From: an uncultured Collinsella sp.
Lineage (GTDB): Bacteria; Actinomycetota; Coriobacteriia; Coriobacteriales; Coriobacteriaceae
Length of the DNA stretch: 51,460 nucleotides
NCBI GenBank assembly: GCA_958407995.1
Contig: CATYJU010000011.1
Location: 1 to 51,460 of the forward strand
Direction of reading: 5' to 3'
How positions within the stretch are numbered: the stretch's first letter is position 1; every line of letters begins with the position of its first letter. Of this stretch, positions 1-8,059 are shown piece after piece. The notes under the pieces were generated by a model. The model ran no database searches and was not told the origin of the DNA. It saw only the letters and a list, made by a program, of their open reading frames with translations. Made by a program: the position numbers and the translations under genes.

Positions 1-2
1 CG

Positions 3-890
3 CAAAAGTGCCCGTTTACGTACTTTAGCGACATGATCATCGGCGAGACCACCTGCGACGGCAAGAAGAAGATGTACGAGCTACTCAACGAGCTCAAGCG
101 CACGCACATTCTGCATCTTCCGCAGGGTCGTGATCGCGCCTACGAGCGTGAAGGCTGGTACGAGGAGTGCCGCCTGCTCAAGGAGGAGCTCGAGGGCTTC
201 TACGGCATCACGATTACCGACGATGACCTGCGTGCTGCCGTCCGTCGTCGCAACCGCTTGCGTGCGGCCCAGCTCGAGATGTTTGCGCTGCAGGCCAATC
301 AGCCGGCGGCCATGAGCGGTGTCGACCTGATGAGCACCATGTTCGCCGGTACGTTCAGCTTTGATATCGAGGCTTATACGCAGCAGCTGGAGCAAAAGGT
401 TGCCAAGCTGCGCGAGACCTACGACGCGGGTGAGCGCCCGGTCGCAGCAGACGCCAAGCGCATTCTGATCACCGGCTGCCCGGTGGGCGGCGTGATCAAC
501 AAGATCGGCCGTACTATCGAGTTCAACGGCGGTGTGGTCGTGTGCATGGACGACTGCTCGGGCGAGCGCACGGCGGCTATGATGATCGACCCGGACGCGC
601 CCGACATTCTGCGCGCCATCGCCGACCGCTACCTGGATATCAACTGCTCGGTCATGACGCCTAACGACGGCCGCATGGAGAACACGCTGACCATGTGCGA
701 GAAGTACCATGTCGATGGCGTGGTAGAGAGCGTGCTCCAGGCGTGCCACACCTTCAACGTTGAGAGCGCGCGCATGCAGGAGGCTGTCGAGGGTGCGGGC
801 ATTCCGTATATGAAGATCGAGACCGACTACAGCAACGGTGACATGGGCCAGATCGAGACGCGCATCGCCGCCTTCATCGAAACCCTCTAG
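3..890 (+). CDS. 2-hydroxyacyl-CoA dehydratase / double-cubane-cluster family protein (HgdB/YjiM-like), 5' partial
   Basis: The reading frame is open from the first in-frame codon of the window (residues QKCPFTYFSDM precede the first internal ATG at 33), so the gene starts upstream and only the C-terminal part of about 296 residues is seen. It contains the family stretch IGETTCDGKKKMYELL and the HgdB-type C-terminal segment ITGCPVGG...GGVVVCMDDCSGER. The family binds iron-sulfur clusters and receives very low-potential electrons from an ATP-driven activator; members either dehydrate 2-hydroxyacyl-CoA or, in the double-cubane (YjiM) branch, reduce small molecules. The activator gene follows at 1046, the arrangement of yjiM-yjiL. 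No CoA-transferase or other fermentation gene is nearby, so the YjiM branch seems likelier (inference). The stop codon lies inside a palindrome arm. Confidence 0.85.
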   Translation, partial: QKCPFTYFSDMIIGETTCDGKKKMYELLNELKRTHILHLPQGRDRAYEREGWYEECRLLKEELEGFYGITITDDDLRAAVRRRNRLRAAQLEMFALQANQPAAMSGVDLMSTMFAGTFSFDIEAYTQQLEQKVAKLRETYDAGERPVAADAKRILITGCPVGGVINKIGRTIEFNGGVVVCMDDCSGERTAAMMIDPDAPDILRAIADRYLDINCSVMTPNDGRMENTLTMCEKYHVDGVVESVLQACHTFNVESARMQEAVEGAGIPYMKIETDYSNGDMGQIETRIAAFIETL

Positions 891-993
891 CTTCCTCAGG
901 CACCGGATCTTGCTCCTCAAACCGTCGCTTGCGTACCCAAAGTACGCTGCGCTCCTCTTTCGGGGCAATCTCCGGCACCTGAGAAACCTAGAG
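885..993. repeat. nested palindrome A (long outer arms, inner 5-nt-loop hairpin)
   Basis: Outermost arms CTCTAG (885-890) and CTAGAG (988-993) enclose CTCAGGCACCGGA (895-907) pairing with TCCGGCACCTGAG (971-983) except for a 2x2 internal loop. In the centre GCGTAC (931-936) and GTACGC (942-947) flank the loop CCAAA. The outermost left arm contains the stop codon of the upstream gene. The architecture matches the elements at 42741 and 45593. It may act as a terminator or processing site between the HgdB-like and HgdC-like genes; there is no T-tract. Confidence 0.6.
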
Positions 994-1045
994 CTAAGGT
1001 GCCTGAACGTGCCACTGTCTTTGATGTTTAGATTGGGAGAGAGCC

Positions 1046-1810
1046 ATGATAGGGATCGGGATCGATATCGGGTCTACGGCGGCTAAGGCTGCTGTGGTCG
1101 ACGGGGAGGGTTCGGTGGCGTGGACGTGCGTGCAGCCAACCGGGTTCTCCTCGGTCGATGCTTCCGAGCGGCTGCGCGAGGCACTGGCAGCGGCTGGCTA
1201 CGACGTGGCTGCCGACGACGTGCGCGTGATCGCGACTGGCTACGGCCGTGTCGCCGTGCCCTATGCGCATAAGGTCGTGACCGAGATTACCTGCCACGGC
1301 ACCGGTGCCGTGCGCCTGTTTGGCGATCACGGCACGGTGATTGACGTAGGCGGCCAGGACACCAAGGTCATTCAGCTTAAAAGTGGCCGCGTGGCCAAGT
1401 TTGCCATGAACGACAAGTGCGCCGCCGGCACGGGGCGCTTTTTGGAGATCATGGCCGACCGCCTAGGCATTTCCCAACAGCAGATGACGGACCTCGCCCG
1501 CACCGGCGAACCCACCAAGATCAGCAGCATGTGCACGGTGTTTGCCGAAAGCGAGGTCATCAGCCTGATCGGCCGTGGTGAGCCGCGCGAGAACATCGCC
1601 CGTGGTGTGATTGAGAGTGTCGTATCGCGCGTGGCGACCATGGCCGGGCAGGCCGCGGGCGCCCCGTACTACCTGACCGGTGGCCTGTGCGAGAACGCCT
1701 TCGTGGTGGAGCGGTTGGGCGAGCTACTGGGGTCGCCGGTGACCACCTCGCCCCAAGCTCGCTTTGCCGGAGCGATCGGCGCGGCTGTCCGCGCCGCCGC
1801 CTTGGCCTAG
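1046..1810 (+). CDS. acyl-CoA dehydratase activase / DCCP reductase (HgdC/YjiL-like ATPase)
   Basis: A 254-residue BadF/BadG/BcrA/BcrD-type ATPase of the ASKHA fold. Visible motifs are the N-terminal phosphate loop GIGIDIGSTAAKAAV, the second phosphate motif VIDVGGQDTKVIQL, and the two cysteines that in this family hold a [4Fe-4S] cluster at the dimer interface (MNDKCAAGTGRF and SSMCTVFAESEVI). The length is normal. It hydrolyses ATP to push one electron at very low potential into its partner, here the HgdB/YjiM-like protein just upstream. The start at 1046 has a GGGAGAGAG Shine-Dalgarno. The glycosyltransferase starts 14 bp after the stop, so this gene probably opens the operon running through selD to the cysteine desulfurase. 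Confidence 0.88.
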   Translation: MIGIGIDIGSTAAKAAVVDGEGSVAWTCVQPTGFSSVDASERLREALAAAGYDVAADDVRVIATGYGRVAVPYAHKVVTEITCHGTGAVRLFGDHGTVIDVGGQDTKVIQLKSGRVAKFAMNDKCAAGTGRFLEIMADRLGISQQQMTDLARTGEPTKISSMCTVFAESEVISLIGRGEPRENIARGVIESVVSRVATMAGQAAGAPYYLTGGLCENAFVVERLGELLGSPVTTSPQARFAGAIGAAVRAAALA

Positions 1811-1824
1811 GGGTGTACCGCGAC

Positions 1825-3042
1825 ATGCGCATCCTCAATATCTCGGCGCAAAAACCAGATAGCACCGGCAGCGGCACCTACCTTGCCGCGCTCGTACGCG
1901 AACAGATCGAGACGGGGCATCGCGCCGCCGTGCTTTGCGGCGCGGCACCGGGTGATACCCAAGGCGAGCTGGACCGGCGTGCTGCCGTGTTTGCCGTACC
2001 GTTCGAGTCGCCCGAGCTGCCGTTTCCCATCTGCGGTATGTCCGATGTCATGCCCTATCCCTCCACGCGCTATCGTGACCTGACGCCTTCGATGCTCAAG
2101 GCATTTGAGCGGGCATTTGCTGCTGCAATCGATCGGGCGGTGGCTGAGTTTCGGCCCGATCTGGTGCTCTGCCATCACCTGTATCTTGTGACCGCATTGG
2201 CGCGCGAGTGCGTCCGGGGCGTGCCGGTTGTTGCCGTGTGCCATTCGACCGACCTGCGCCAGCTGCGTTCGCATGCGCTCGAGCGCGATCGCATCGTAAG
2301 TGCGGTTCGTCGGCTCGATGCCGTCTTTGCGCTCCACGCTGAGCAGGCTGAGCAGATTGGCCTGGTGTGCGGCGTCGATGCCGATCGCATCCACGTGATT
2401 GGGACGGGCTACGACCATCGCGTCTTCTGCCGCGACGCAAGCGTGGCGAGGCGGCCGGGATCGCTTGCGTACGTGGGCAAGATTTGCTTTAAAAAGGGCG
2501 TCGAGTCGCTGGTTCGAGCCGTGTCATTGCCGATTGACGATGACGTCCGCCCATCTGGCTTGGTACTTGTGGGCGGTCGCGGGGACGATGCCGAGTACGC
2601 GCGTATCGAGCGCTTGGCCGCGGCCTCGGATGTGCCGGTGAAGCTGGCGGGGCGCCTGGATAGCGATGGACTCGTGCATGCCTACCGCAGTTCCGACGTC
2701 TTTGTGCTGCCTTCGTTTTATGAGGGTCTGCCGCTCGTGACGATCGAGGCCCTCGCGTGCGGCTGCAAAGTTGTGGCGACCGATTTGCCCGGCGTTCGTC
2801 CCTGGATGGAGGCGATGCTTCCCGGTGCTCCCGTGACGTGGGTGGCGTCTCCGCGTATGACGGATGTCGACACGCCCGTGGCGGCCGACCTTCCGTTGTT
2901 TGAGCGCGCACTGGCAGATGCTATCGCGCAGGCGCTTGCGGCGCCGCCTTCGACGTTCGAGCCGTCGGCGGTCTCTTGGGAAGCGTGCCTGGGGCGTATA
3001 CTTAAAGTCGTTGATTTGTTGGAAGGGGGTTCGTATGGCTAA
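1825..3042 (+). CDS. GT4-family glycosyltransferase in the selD operon
   Basis: A 405-residue GT-B fold glycosyltransferase. The N-terminus MRILNISAQKPDSTGSGTYL is the usual acceptor-domain start with a Gly-rich loop; the C-terminal half has the donor-site pattern FYEGLPLVTIEALACG (the E-x7-E motif of family GT4). There is no signal peptide or membrane segment, so it is cytosolic. An in-frame opening extends upstream to 1687 but overlaps the activase gene; ATG 1825 gives the conserved N-terminus. Its last 8 bp overlap selD, which strongly suggests co-translation with selenophosphate synthetase. The sugar donor and acceptor cannot be read from sequence. No polysaccharide genes are nearby, so a selenium-related glycosyl transfer is an open possibility (inference). 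Confidence 0.85.
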   Translation: MRILNISAQKPDSTGSGTYLAALVREQIETGHRAAVLCGAAPGDTQGELDRRAAVFAVPFESPELPFPICGMSDVMPYPSTRYRDLTPSMLKAFERAFAAAIDRAVAEFRPDLVLCHHLYLVTALARECVRGVPVVAVCHSTDLRQLRSHALERDRIVSAVRRLDAVFALHAEQAEQIGLVCGVDADRIHVIGTGYDHRVFCRDASVARRPGSLAYVGKICFKKGVESLVRAVSLPIDDDVRPSGLVLVGGRGDDAEYARIERLAAASDVPVKLAGRLDSDGLVHAYRSSDVFVLPSFYEGLPLVTIEALACGCKVVATDLPGVRPWMEAMLPGAPVTWVASPRMTDVDTPVAADLPLFERALADAIAQALAAPPSTFEPSAVSWEACLGRILKVVDLLEGGSYG

Positions 3043-4084
3043 GGACACCATGAGGCTCACATCCATGACGGCCGCGAGCGGTTGAGCCGCTAAGTTGGCT
3101 CCCGGAGCCCTCGCCCAGGTCCTGGGCGACTTGCCCAATGTGCATAACGACAATCTGCTCGTGGGGTTCGATACCTCCGACGATGCGAGTGTCTTCCGCG
3201 TAGGGGAGAACCTGGGGCTCGTGCAGTCCATCGACTTCTTCCCACCGATGGTCGACGACCCGTTCCTGTTTGGCCAGATTGCCGCGGCAAACTCACTGTC
3301 GGACATCTACGCCATGGGCGGGCGGCCGAGCCATGCCATGAACCTGCTGTGCATTCCGAGCTGCCTGGGCGTCGAGGTTGCCGGTCAGATTCTGGCGGGC
3401 GGCGCCGACAAGTGCGTTGAGGCCGGCTGCACCATCGCAGGCGGCCACACCATCAACGACGACGAGCCCAAGTACGGCCTGTCCGTGAGCGGCTTTGTCG
3501 CGCTCGATCGCATGCTCGCCAATAGCGGTGCGCGCGTGGGCGATGTCCTGCTGCTGACCAAGGCGATCGGCTCGGGCATCATCACCACGGCCATTAAGGG
3601 CGAGCTTATCGAGCAGGACGAGGCTGGTCCGATGTTCGACTCGATGCGCACCCTCAACGAGGCCCCGATTCGTTTGGCCGAGGGACTCGAGCTTCACGGC
3701 TGCACCGACATTACGGGCTTTGGTCTGATCGGGCATGCGTGCGAGATGGCCGAGGGCTCGGGCGTGCAGATCGAACTTACGTCGGGAGCGGTACCGCTCT
3801 TTGACCAGGTGCTCGACATGGCGCGCCTGGGCATTATTCCCGCGGGCTCCTACCGCAACCAGGACTTCTTTGACCCGCGTGCGGCTGCCGACGAGGACCT
3901 GGAGCCGGGCATGTTGGATGCGCTGTACGATCCGCAGACCTCGGGCGGCTTGCTTATTGCGGCGCCCGCGGTGGACGTGGATGAGCTTGCGCGTCGTTTG
4001 CATGCCGAGGGGCGCGTTGCCGCCGTTGTCGGGCGCGTGTGCGAGGCGGAGCCGGGCGGTCCTGCGGTCCGCGTTGTCCGTTAA
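3035..4084 (+). CDS. selD: selenide, water dikinase (selenophosphate synthetase), selenocysteine-containing
   Basis: Makes selenophosphate from selenide and ATP. The frame runs from ATG 3035 through an in-frame TGA (3083-3085, codon 17) to TAA 4082-4084, giving 349 residues. The TGA sits at the catalytic Cys/Sec position, in the context SMTAASG-U-AAKLAPGAL, where SelD proteins have Cys or Sec followed by the catalytic Lys. Downstream are normal SelD features: HNDNLLVGFDTSDDASVF, IDFFPPMVDDPFLFG and the Gly-rich GGHTINDDEPKYGLSVSG. Without recoding, gene callers would start at 3095 and lose the active site. The sequence also encodes selA, selB and selC, so recoding is supported. It overlaps the upstream glycosyltransferase by 8 bp and is followed 57 bp later by yedF. 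Confidence 0.95.
3083..3129 (+). promoter_or_regulatory. candidate SECIS of selD
   Basis: After the UGA (3083-3085) two hairpins can form: GAGCC (3084-3088) with GGCTC (3097-3101), starting within the UGA, and a perfect 7-bp stem TCGCCCA (3111-3117)/TGGGCGA (3123-3129) with loop GGTCC, which resembles the SelB-binding GGUCU apical loop. The loop begins 32 nt after the UGA, further than the 18 nt seen in fdhF. Which hairpin SelB reads is uncertain. Confidence 0.5.
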
Positions 4085-4141
4085 CGACACGTTTATTGAG
4101 CCATGTACCGTTCTAAAACGATTTATTCGAAAGGAAAAGCT

Positions 4142-4768
4142 ATGTCTACCAAAATTGACGTCAATGCCATGGGCGATGCCTGCCCTCTGCCCGTCGTCAA
4201 GACGCTCAAAGCCCTGAAGCAGCTCGATGGCGAGGGCACCGTCGTGACCTCGGTCGATAACGAGACCGCCGTCAAGAACATCTCCAAGATGGCGCAGGAG
4301 AAGGGCTGCACGGCCTCGGTCGAGAAGGTTTCTGACGCCGAGTGGCACGTGACCGTGGCGACCTCTGGCGCCGTTGCCGTGGCCGATCCCGAGCAGGATG
4401 GCGCTGCCTTCTGTGATGCCAGCGCCGGCAAGGGCAAGCTCGTCATTTCCGTCTACACCGACTGCATGGGCCGTGGCGACGACGAGCTGGGCCACAAGCT
4501 CATGAAGGCCTTCATCTTTGCCGTGACGCAGCAGGAGGAGCTGCCCGCGACCATGCTGTTCTACAACGGCGGCGCCAAGCTCACCGTCGAGGGCTCGCCG
4601 GTGCTCGATGACCTGAAGGGTCTGGCCGAGCAGGGTGTCGAGATTCTCACCTGTGGCACCTGCCTCGACCACTATGGCATTAAGGACCAGCTTGCAGTAG
4701 GCGAGGTCACCAACATGTACGTGATCGTGGAGAAGATGGAGCAGGCCGTGCGCGTCGTGCGCCCGTAG
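4142..4768 (+). CDS. yedF: selenium metabolism protein YedF (TusA-like N-domain plus DsrE-like C-domain)
   Basis: A 208-residue protein with an N-terminal SirA/TusA domain (about residues 1-75, CPxP motif in MGDACPLPVVKTLKAL) and a C-terminal DsrE/F-like domain (from about residue 97, KLVISVYTDCMGRGDDELG, with later cysteines in LTCGTCLDHYG). This two-domain form is the selenium-associated YedF found next to SelD in genomes with selenium-dependent molybdenum hydroxylases. TusA-type cysteines carry persulfide or perselenide, so a role in delivering selenium is likely but not proven here. ATG 4142 has a good GAAAGGAAAA ribosome-binding site. It lies between selD and the DUF3343 gene in the same operon. 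Confidence 0.9.
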   Translation: MSTKIDVNAMGDACPLPVVKTLKALKQLDGEGTVVTSVDNETAVKNISKMAQEKGCTASVEKVSDAEWHVTVATSGAVAVADPEQDGAAFCDASAGKGKLVISVYTDCMGRGDDELGHKLMKAFIFAVTQQEELPATMLFYNGGAKLTVEGSPVLDDLKGLAEQGVEILTCGTCLDHYGIKDQLAVGEVTNMYVIVEKMEQAVRVVRP

Positions 4769-4787
4769 CGTATTGGTTGGAGTTGCC

Positions 4788-5039
4788 ATGAGGGAGAAGC
4801 GCCCGGCGCTTGTCATCACGTTTCCCACCACGGCGGCCGCCATGGGGTGCGAGACCCTGTGCATTGAGCGCGGTCTTCCCGGGCGAACGATTCCCGTGCC
4901 CGGGGAGGTCGCTGCCGGCTGCGGTCTGGCGTGGAAGGCGTTGCCTGCCGATGAGGAGCTGCTGCGCAGCGAGCTTACCGCGGCGGGCGTTCCCACCGAG
5001 GGCTATACCGTGATTGATATGTGGGAGGTCGTGCGATGA
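4788..5039 (+). CDS. DUF3343 putative Se/S carrier-like protein
   Basis: A small protein of 83 residues: LVITFPTTAAAMGCETLCIERGLPGRTIPVPGEVAAGCGLAWKALP (given here in overview: residues about 7-52). It has the DUF3343 layout: an N-terminal strand, a helix with Cys, the LPGR-IPVPGEV segment and AGCGLAW with a conserved Cys. The family is thought to carry selenium or sulfur and sits with SelD, YedF and a cysteine desulfurase. A TTG at 4773 could extend it by five codons, but ATG 4788 is better placed. Its stop overlaps the desulfurase start (ATGA). A Cys-rich relative is encoded at 32801. Confidence 0.85.
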   Translation: MREKRPALVITFPTTAAAMGCETLCIERGLPGRTIPVPGEVAAGCGLAWKALPADEELLRSELTAAGVPTEGYTVIDMWEVVR

Positions 5040-6175
5040 TCTACCTGGATAACGCAGCGACGACCATGCACAAGCCGCAGACGGTCATCGATGCCGTGAC
5101 GCAGGCGATGTGCTCGCTCGGCAATGCCGGGCGCGGCGCCACGTCGGGTGCGCTCGACGCGGCGCGTACCATCCACGGCTGCCGTGCCAAGCTCGCGCGC
5201 CTTTTGGGTTGCCCGAGGGCGGACCATGTGTGCTTTACGCCCAACTCCACGGCGGCGCTCAACACCGCCATCAACGGGGTGGTGCGCCCCGGCGACCATG
5301 TGGTCACAACGGTGCTCGAGCACAACTCCGTACTGCGTCCGCTCAACCGCCTGGCAGCGGAACGGGGTGTGACCGTTGAGCATGCGGGCTGTGACGTTAA
5401 CGGTGTGCTCGACTACGACGAACTCGAGCGGCTTGTCACGCCGGGTACGCGCGCCGTGGTGGTGACGCATGCCTCCAACGTGACCGGCAACGCGGTCGAC
5501 GTTTCGCGTGTGGCTGCCATCGCGCATGCGGCCGGCGCGCTGGCGATCGTCGACGCCTCGCAGTCTGTCGGCACGGTGCATATCGATATGCAGGCCATGG
5601 GGCTCGACGTGGTGTGCTTTACCGGCCACAAGGGGCTCATGGGTCCGCAGGGGACCGGCGGCCTGGCCGTAGCAGAGGGCATTGACGTGGCGCCGTGGGC
5701 CATGGGCGGCACGGGCGTGCACAGTTTCGATGCGTTGCAGCCGCTTGAGTGGCCCACGCGCCTTGAGGCGGGCACGCTCAACGGCCACGGTATCGCCGGC
5801 CTTTCCGCTGGTCTCGACTTTATCGAGGCCCAGGGTGGGGTCGAGGCGATTGCTGCCCACGAGCGTGCGCTCGCTGATCGCTTCCTTACCGGTGTGCGCG
5901 AGATTCCGGGGATTAAGCTCTATGGTGCCTTTGGCCAACCGACGCGCTCGGCGATCGTCTCGCTCAACGTGGGCGATATCGACTCTGCCGAGATCTCGGA
6001 TGCACTCATGCAAGGGTGGGGGATTGCGACGCGCCCCGGCGCCCATTGCGCCCCGCTCATGCACCGTGCGCTGGGGACCGAGCGTCAGGGTGTCGTTCGC
6101 TTCTCGTTTGGGTATTTCAACACGGACGAGGAAGTCGACACCGCGATTGACGCTTTGCGCGATTTAGCCTGCTAG
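5036..6175 (+). CDS. class V aminotransferase, cysteine desulfurase family (selenium-cluster type)
   Basis: A 379-residue PLP enzyme. MIYLDNAATTMHKPQTV is the desulfurase N-terminus; SHASNVTGN-type and DASQSVGTVHIDM segments hold the PLP pocket; the Schiff-base Lys is in CFTGHKGLMGPQG; the catalytic Cys loop is RPGAHCAPLMHRALG. It is the short subfamily typical of selD/yedF/DUF3343 clusters rather than IscS or SufS, and no Fe-S scaffold genes lie beside it. It probably releases S or Se from (seleno)cysteine for transfer to YedF or DUF3343 (inference). The start overlaps the DUF3343 stop by 4 bp. A strong terminator follows, ending this operon. Confidence 0.9.
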   Translation: MIYLDNAATTMHKPQTVIDAVTQAMCSLGNAGRGATSGALDAARTIHGCRAKLARLLGCPRADHVCFTPNSTAALNTAINGVVRPGDHVVTTVLEHNSVLRPLNRLAAERGVTVEHAGCDVNGVLDYDELERLVTPGTRAVVVTHASNVTGNAVDVSRVAAIAHAAGALAIVDASQSVGTVHIDMQAMGLDVVCFTGHKGLMGPQGTGGLAVAEGIDVAPWAMGGTGVHSFDALQPLEWPTRLEAGTLNGHGIAGLSAGLDFIEAQGGVEAIAAHERALADRFLTGVREIPGIKLYGAFGQPTRSAIVSLNVGDIDSAEISDALMQGWGIATRPGAHCAPLMHRALGTERQGVVRFSFGYFNTDEEVDTAIDALRDLAC

Positions 6176-6190
6176 AGCGTATATACTTGC

Positions 6191-6219
6191 GGGACGGGTC
6201 TTTTGCCCGTCCCGTTTTT
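6191..6219 (+). terminator. Rho-independent terminator of the selD operon
   Basis: GGGACGGG / CCCGTCCC stem with a TCTTTTG loop followed by GTTTTTG, 16 bp after the desulfurase stop. Confidence 0.9.
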
Positions 6220-6242
6220 GTTTCGACCCGAAAGGTGTGTCT

Positions 6243-7601
6243 ATGGCCTCATCCGCCTCGCGTGGTCTGCGCTCCGACCATGTCGTTACCGTCGGCATCG
6301 CCCTGTTCTCGATGCTCTTTGGCGCCGGCAACCTTATCATTCCGCCACTGCTGGCGCTGCAAGCAGGTTCAGCCACGCCGGTCGCCATGCTCGGCTTTCT
6401 CATCGCCGCCATCGGCCTGCCCGTCATGGGCTTTATCGCCGTGGCGCTTGCCGGAACGGCGCGCGAGCTTGCCGGCCGCGTGCACCCCAAGTTCGGTGAG
6501 TTCTTTGTTGCGGCGGTGTATCTGGCCATCGGCCCGTGCCTGGCCATTCCGCGTACGAGCTCCACGGCCTTCGAGATGCTGGTGCCGCTGCTGCCCGAGG
6601 GCGTTTCGCTTGGCACGGCTCGCCTGGTGTTTGCCGTTGGCTTCTTTGTCGTCGCGTTTGCTCTCACGCTGCGCCCGGGTGTCATCACGCGCGTGCTCGG
6701 CCGCATTACGGGCCCCGCGCTCATTGTGCTCATCGTGTTGGTCGTGGGTGCCGCCGTGGTCTCGCCACTGGGACCGGCTGCCGCGCCTCAGGCTCCCTAC
6801 GATGCAGGCGCCGCCGTGCAGGGCTTTTTGACTGGCTATCAGACCATGGACCTGCTCGCGTCGCTCGCCTTCGGCATCATCATCGCCGAGACCATCCACG
6901 AGTTGGGCGTTACCGACGATAGGCGCGTGGCCTTCGAGATCTCGCGTTCGGGTGTGATCGCCGGCGTGCTCATGGCCATCATCTACTGCGGCCTGGCGCT
7001 TGCCGGAATGCAACTCGGCACGGTTATGCCCGATGCCACCAACGGCGCTGCCATCCTCGCTCGTTCGGCCTCCATGCATTTTGGGCTTGCTGGCACGGTC
7101 GTGGTCTTCGCGATCTTTTTCCTCGCCTGCATGAACGTGTGCATCGGTCTTATTAGCTGCTGCTCGCGCTATTTCTGTGAGACGTACGTAGTTGAAGGGG
7201 GAGCGGAGGCTTCCGAGGGGGCCATGCGCCGCCCCTTCGCGATCCTTGCCTTTGTGTTCGCGGCGTTTTCGTGCGTGCTCTCCAACGTGGGCCTCGACGT
7301 GATCCTTATGTTCTCGGTGCCCATGCTTAACGCCTTGTATCCCGTCGCCATCGTGCTGGTTCTCATGGGTTTGGTACACGGCTTTTGCGACGCTCATCCG
7401 CAGGTGTGGGTCTGGGTTGGCGGTGTGGTTGCCGTGCAGAGCGTGATCACCTCGGTCCGCGATGCGTTCTTTGGGGGCACGTGGCTGCCGTTTGATGCGC
7501 TGCCGTTGGCGGATATCGGTGCCGCGTGGGCGCCGGTTGCCGTGGTGGCATTTGTGATCGGCCTGCTCCATAGTCGTTTTGTCGCACATTCGAGGAGCTA
7601 G
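6243..7601 (+). CDS. brnQ: branched-chain amino acid transporter, LIVCS (BrnQ) family
   Basis: A 452-residue membrane protein with about twelve hydrophobic segments. The N-terminal pattern VGIALFSMLFGAGNLIIPP is the LIVCS family signature; later FGIIIAETIHELGV and the Gly/Ala-rich segments also fit. The family imports Leu, Ile and Val with Na+ or H+ at the cytoplasmic membrane. ATG 6243 has an AAAGG site 7 bp upstream; a GTG at 6237 is less likely. It is a single gene between the terminator of the selD operon and the tRNA promoter. Which amino acid it prefers cannot be read from the sequence. Confidence 0.9.
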   Translation: MASSASRGLRSDHVVTVGIALFSMLFGAGNLIIPPLLALQAGSATPVAMLGFLIAAIGLPVMGFIAVALAGTARELAGRVHPKFGEFFVAAVYLAIGPCLAIPRTSSTAFEMLVPLLPEGVSLGTARLVFAVGFFVVAFALTLRPGVITRVLGRITGPALIVLIVLVVGAAVVSPLGPAAAPQAPYDAGAAVQGFLTGYQTMDLLASLAFGIIIAETIHELGVTDDRRVAFEISRSGVIAGVLMAIIYCGLALAGMQLGTVMPDATNGAAILARSASMHFGLAGTVVVFAIFFLACMNVCIGLISCCSRYFCETYVVEGGAEASEGAMRRPFAILAFVFAAFSCVLSNVGLDVILMFSVPMLNALYPVAIVLVLMGLVHGFCDAHPQVWVWVGGVVAVQSVITSVRDAFFGGTWLPFDALPLADIGAAWAPVAVVAFVIGLLHSRFVAHSRS

Positions 7602-7612
7602 GGTTTCTGCGC

Positions 7613-7641
7613 TTGCACAGGCGGGGAGTCTCCCCTATAAT
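7613..7641 (+). promoter_or_regulatory. sigma70-type promoter of the tRNA pair
   Basis: TTGCAC (7613-7618) and TATAAT (7636-7641) are separated by 17 bp, and the first tRNA begins about 50 bp downstream. Confidence 0.85.
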
Positions 7642-7692
7642 TTCCTTCGCTTTGGGACACGCAAGGTTTAGACCTTAGCTGCTCAACACCTT

Positions 7693-7769
7693 CGGGACGT
7701 GGCGCAGTTTGGTAGCGCGCCTGCTTTGGGAGCAGGATGTCGCAGGTTCAAATCCTGTCGTCCCGACCA
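7693..7769 (+). tRNA. tRNA-Pro (anticodon TGG)
   Basis: Acceptor CGGGACG pairs with CGTCCCG; D-arm GCGCAGTTTGGTAGCGC; anticodon loop TTTGGGA with TGG; T-arm CAGGTTCAAATCCTG; encoded ACCA end. Confidence 0.97.
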
Positions 7770-7775
7770 TATCTT

Positions 7776-7849
7776 GCGGGCGTAGTTCAATGGTAGAACC
7801 CCAGCCTTCCAAGCTGATGACGCGGGTTCGATTCCCGTCGCCCGCTCCA
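7776..7849 (+). tRNA. tRNA-Gly (anticodon TCC)
   Basis: Acceptor GCGGGCG pairs with CGCCCGC; anticodon stem CAGC/GCTG with loop CTTCCAA (TCC); T-arm CGGGTTCGATTCCCG; encoded TCCA end. It lies 6 bp after tRNA-Pro and is co-transcribed with it. Confidence 0.97.
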
Positions 7850-7861
7850 TAGGATATCTTT

Positions 7862-7897
7862 AACGGCTTTGGCTCCTTTTGGTGCCAGAGCCGTTTT
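7862..7897 (+). terminator. terminator of the tRNA pair
   Basis: AACGGCTTTGGC pairs with GCCAGAGCCGTT (one imperfect pair), followed by TTTT. Confidence 0.85.
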
Positions 7898-7930
7898 CAT
7901 ATACATGCCGGGGACCCCACATCCCCTCCT

Positions 7931-7997
7931 AAGTTGCGGTGAAATAGTTCCCATTAGCCGCAAAAGCTGTTATCCAGGAACTATTTCACCGCAACTT
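7931..7997. repeat. palindromic repeat, copy 1 (type I core)
   Basis: Perfect 21-bp arms beginning AAGTTGCGGTGAAATAG and ending with the reverse complement, with a central spacer of about 25 bp. The left flank CATCCCCTCCT is also mirrored beyond the far end of copy 2 (right flank AGAGGGGATG at about 9310-9320). One of six copies in the window. Confidence 0.9.
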
Positions 7998-8059
7998 ATT
8001 GAGGCCGAGCGGGCTGGGTCGATGATGGGTTCTGTTGTCGAGAAGATGAGGGCAGCCGG

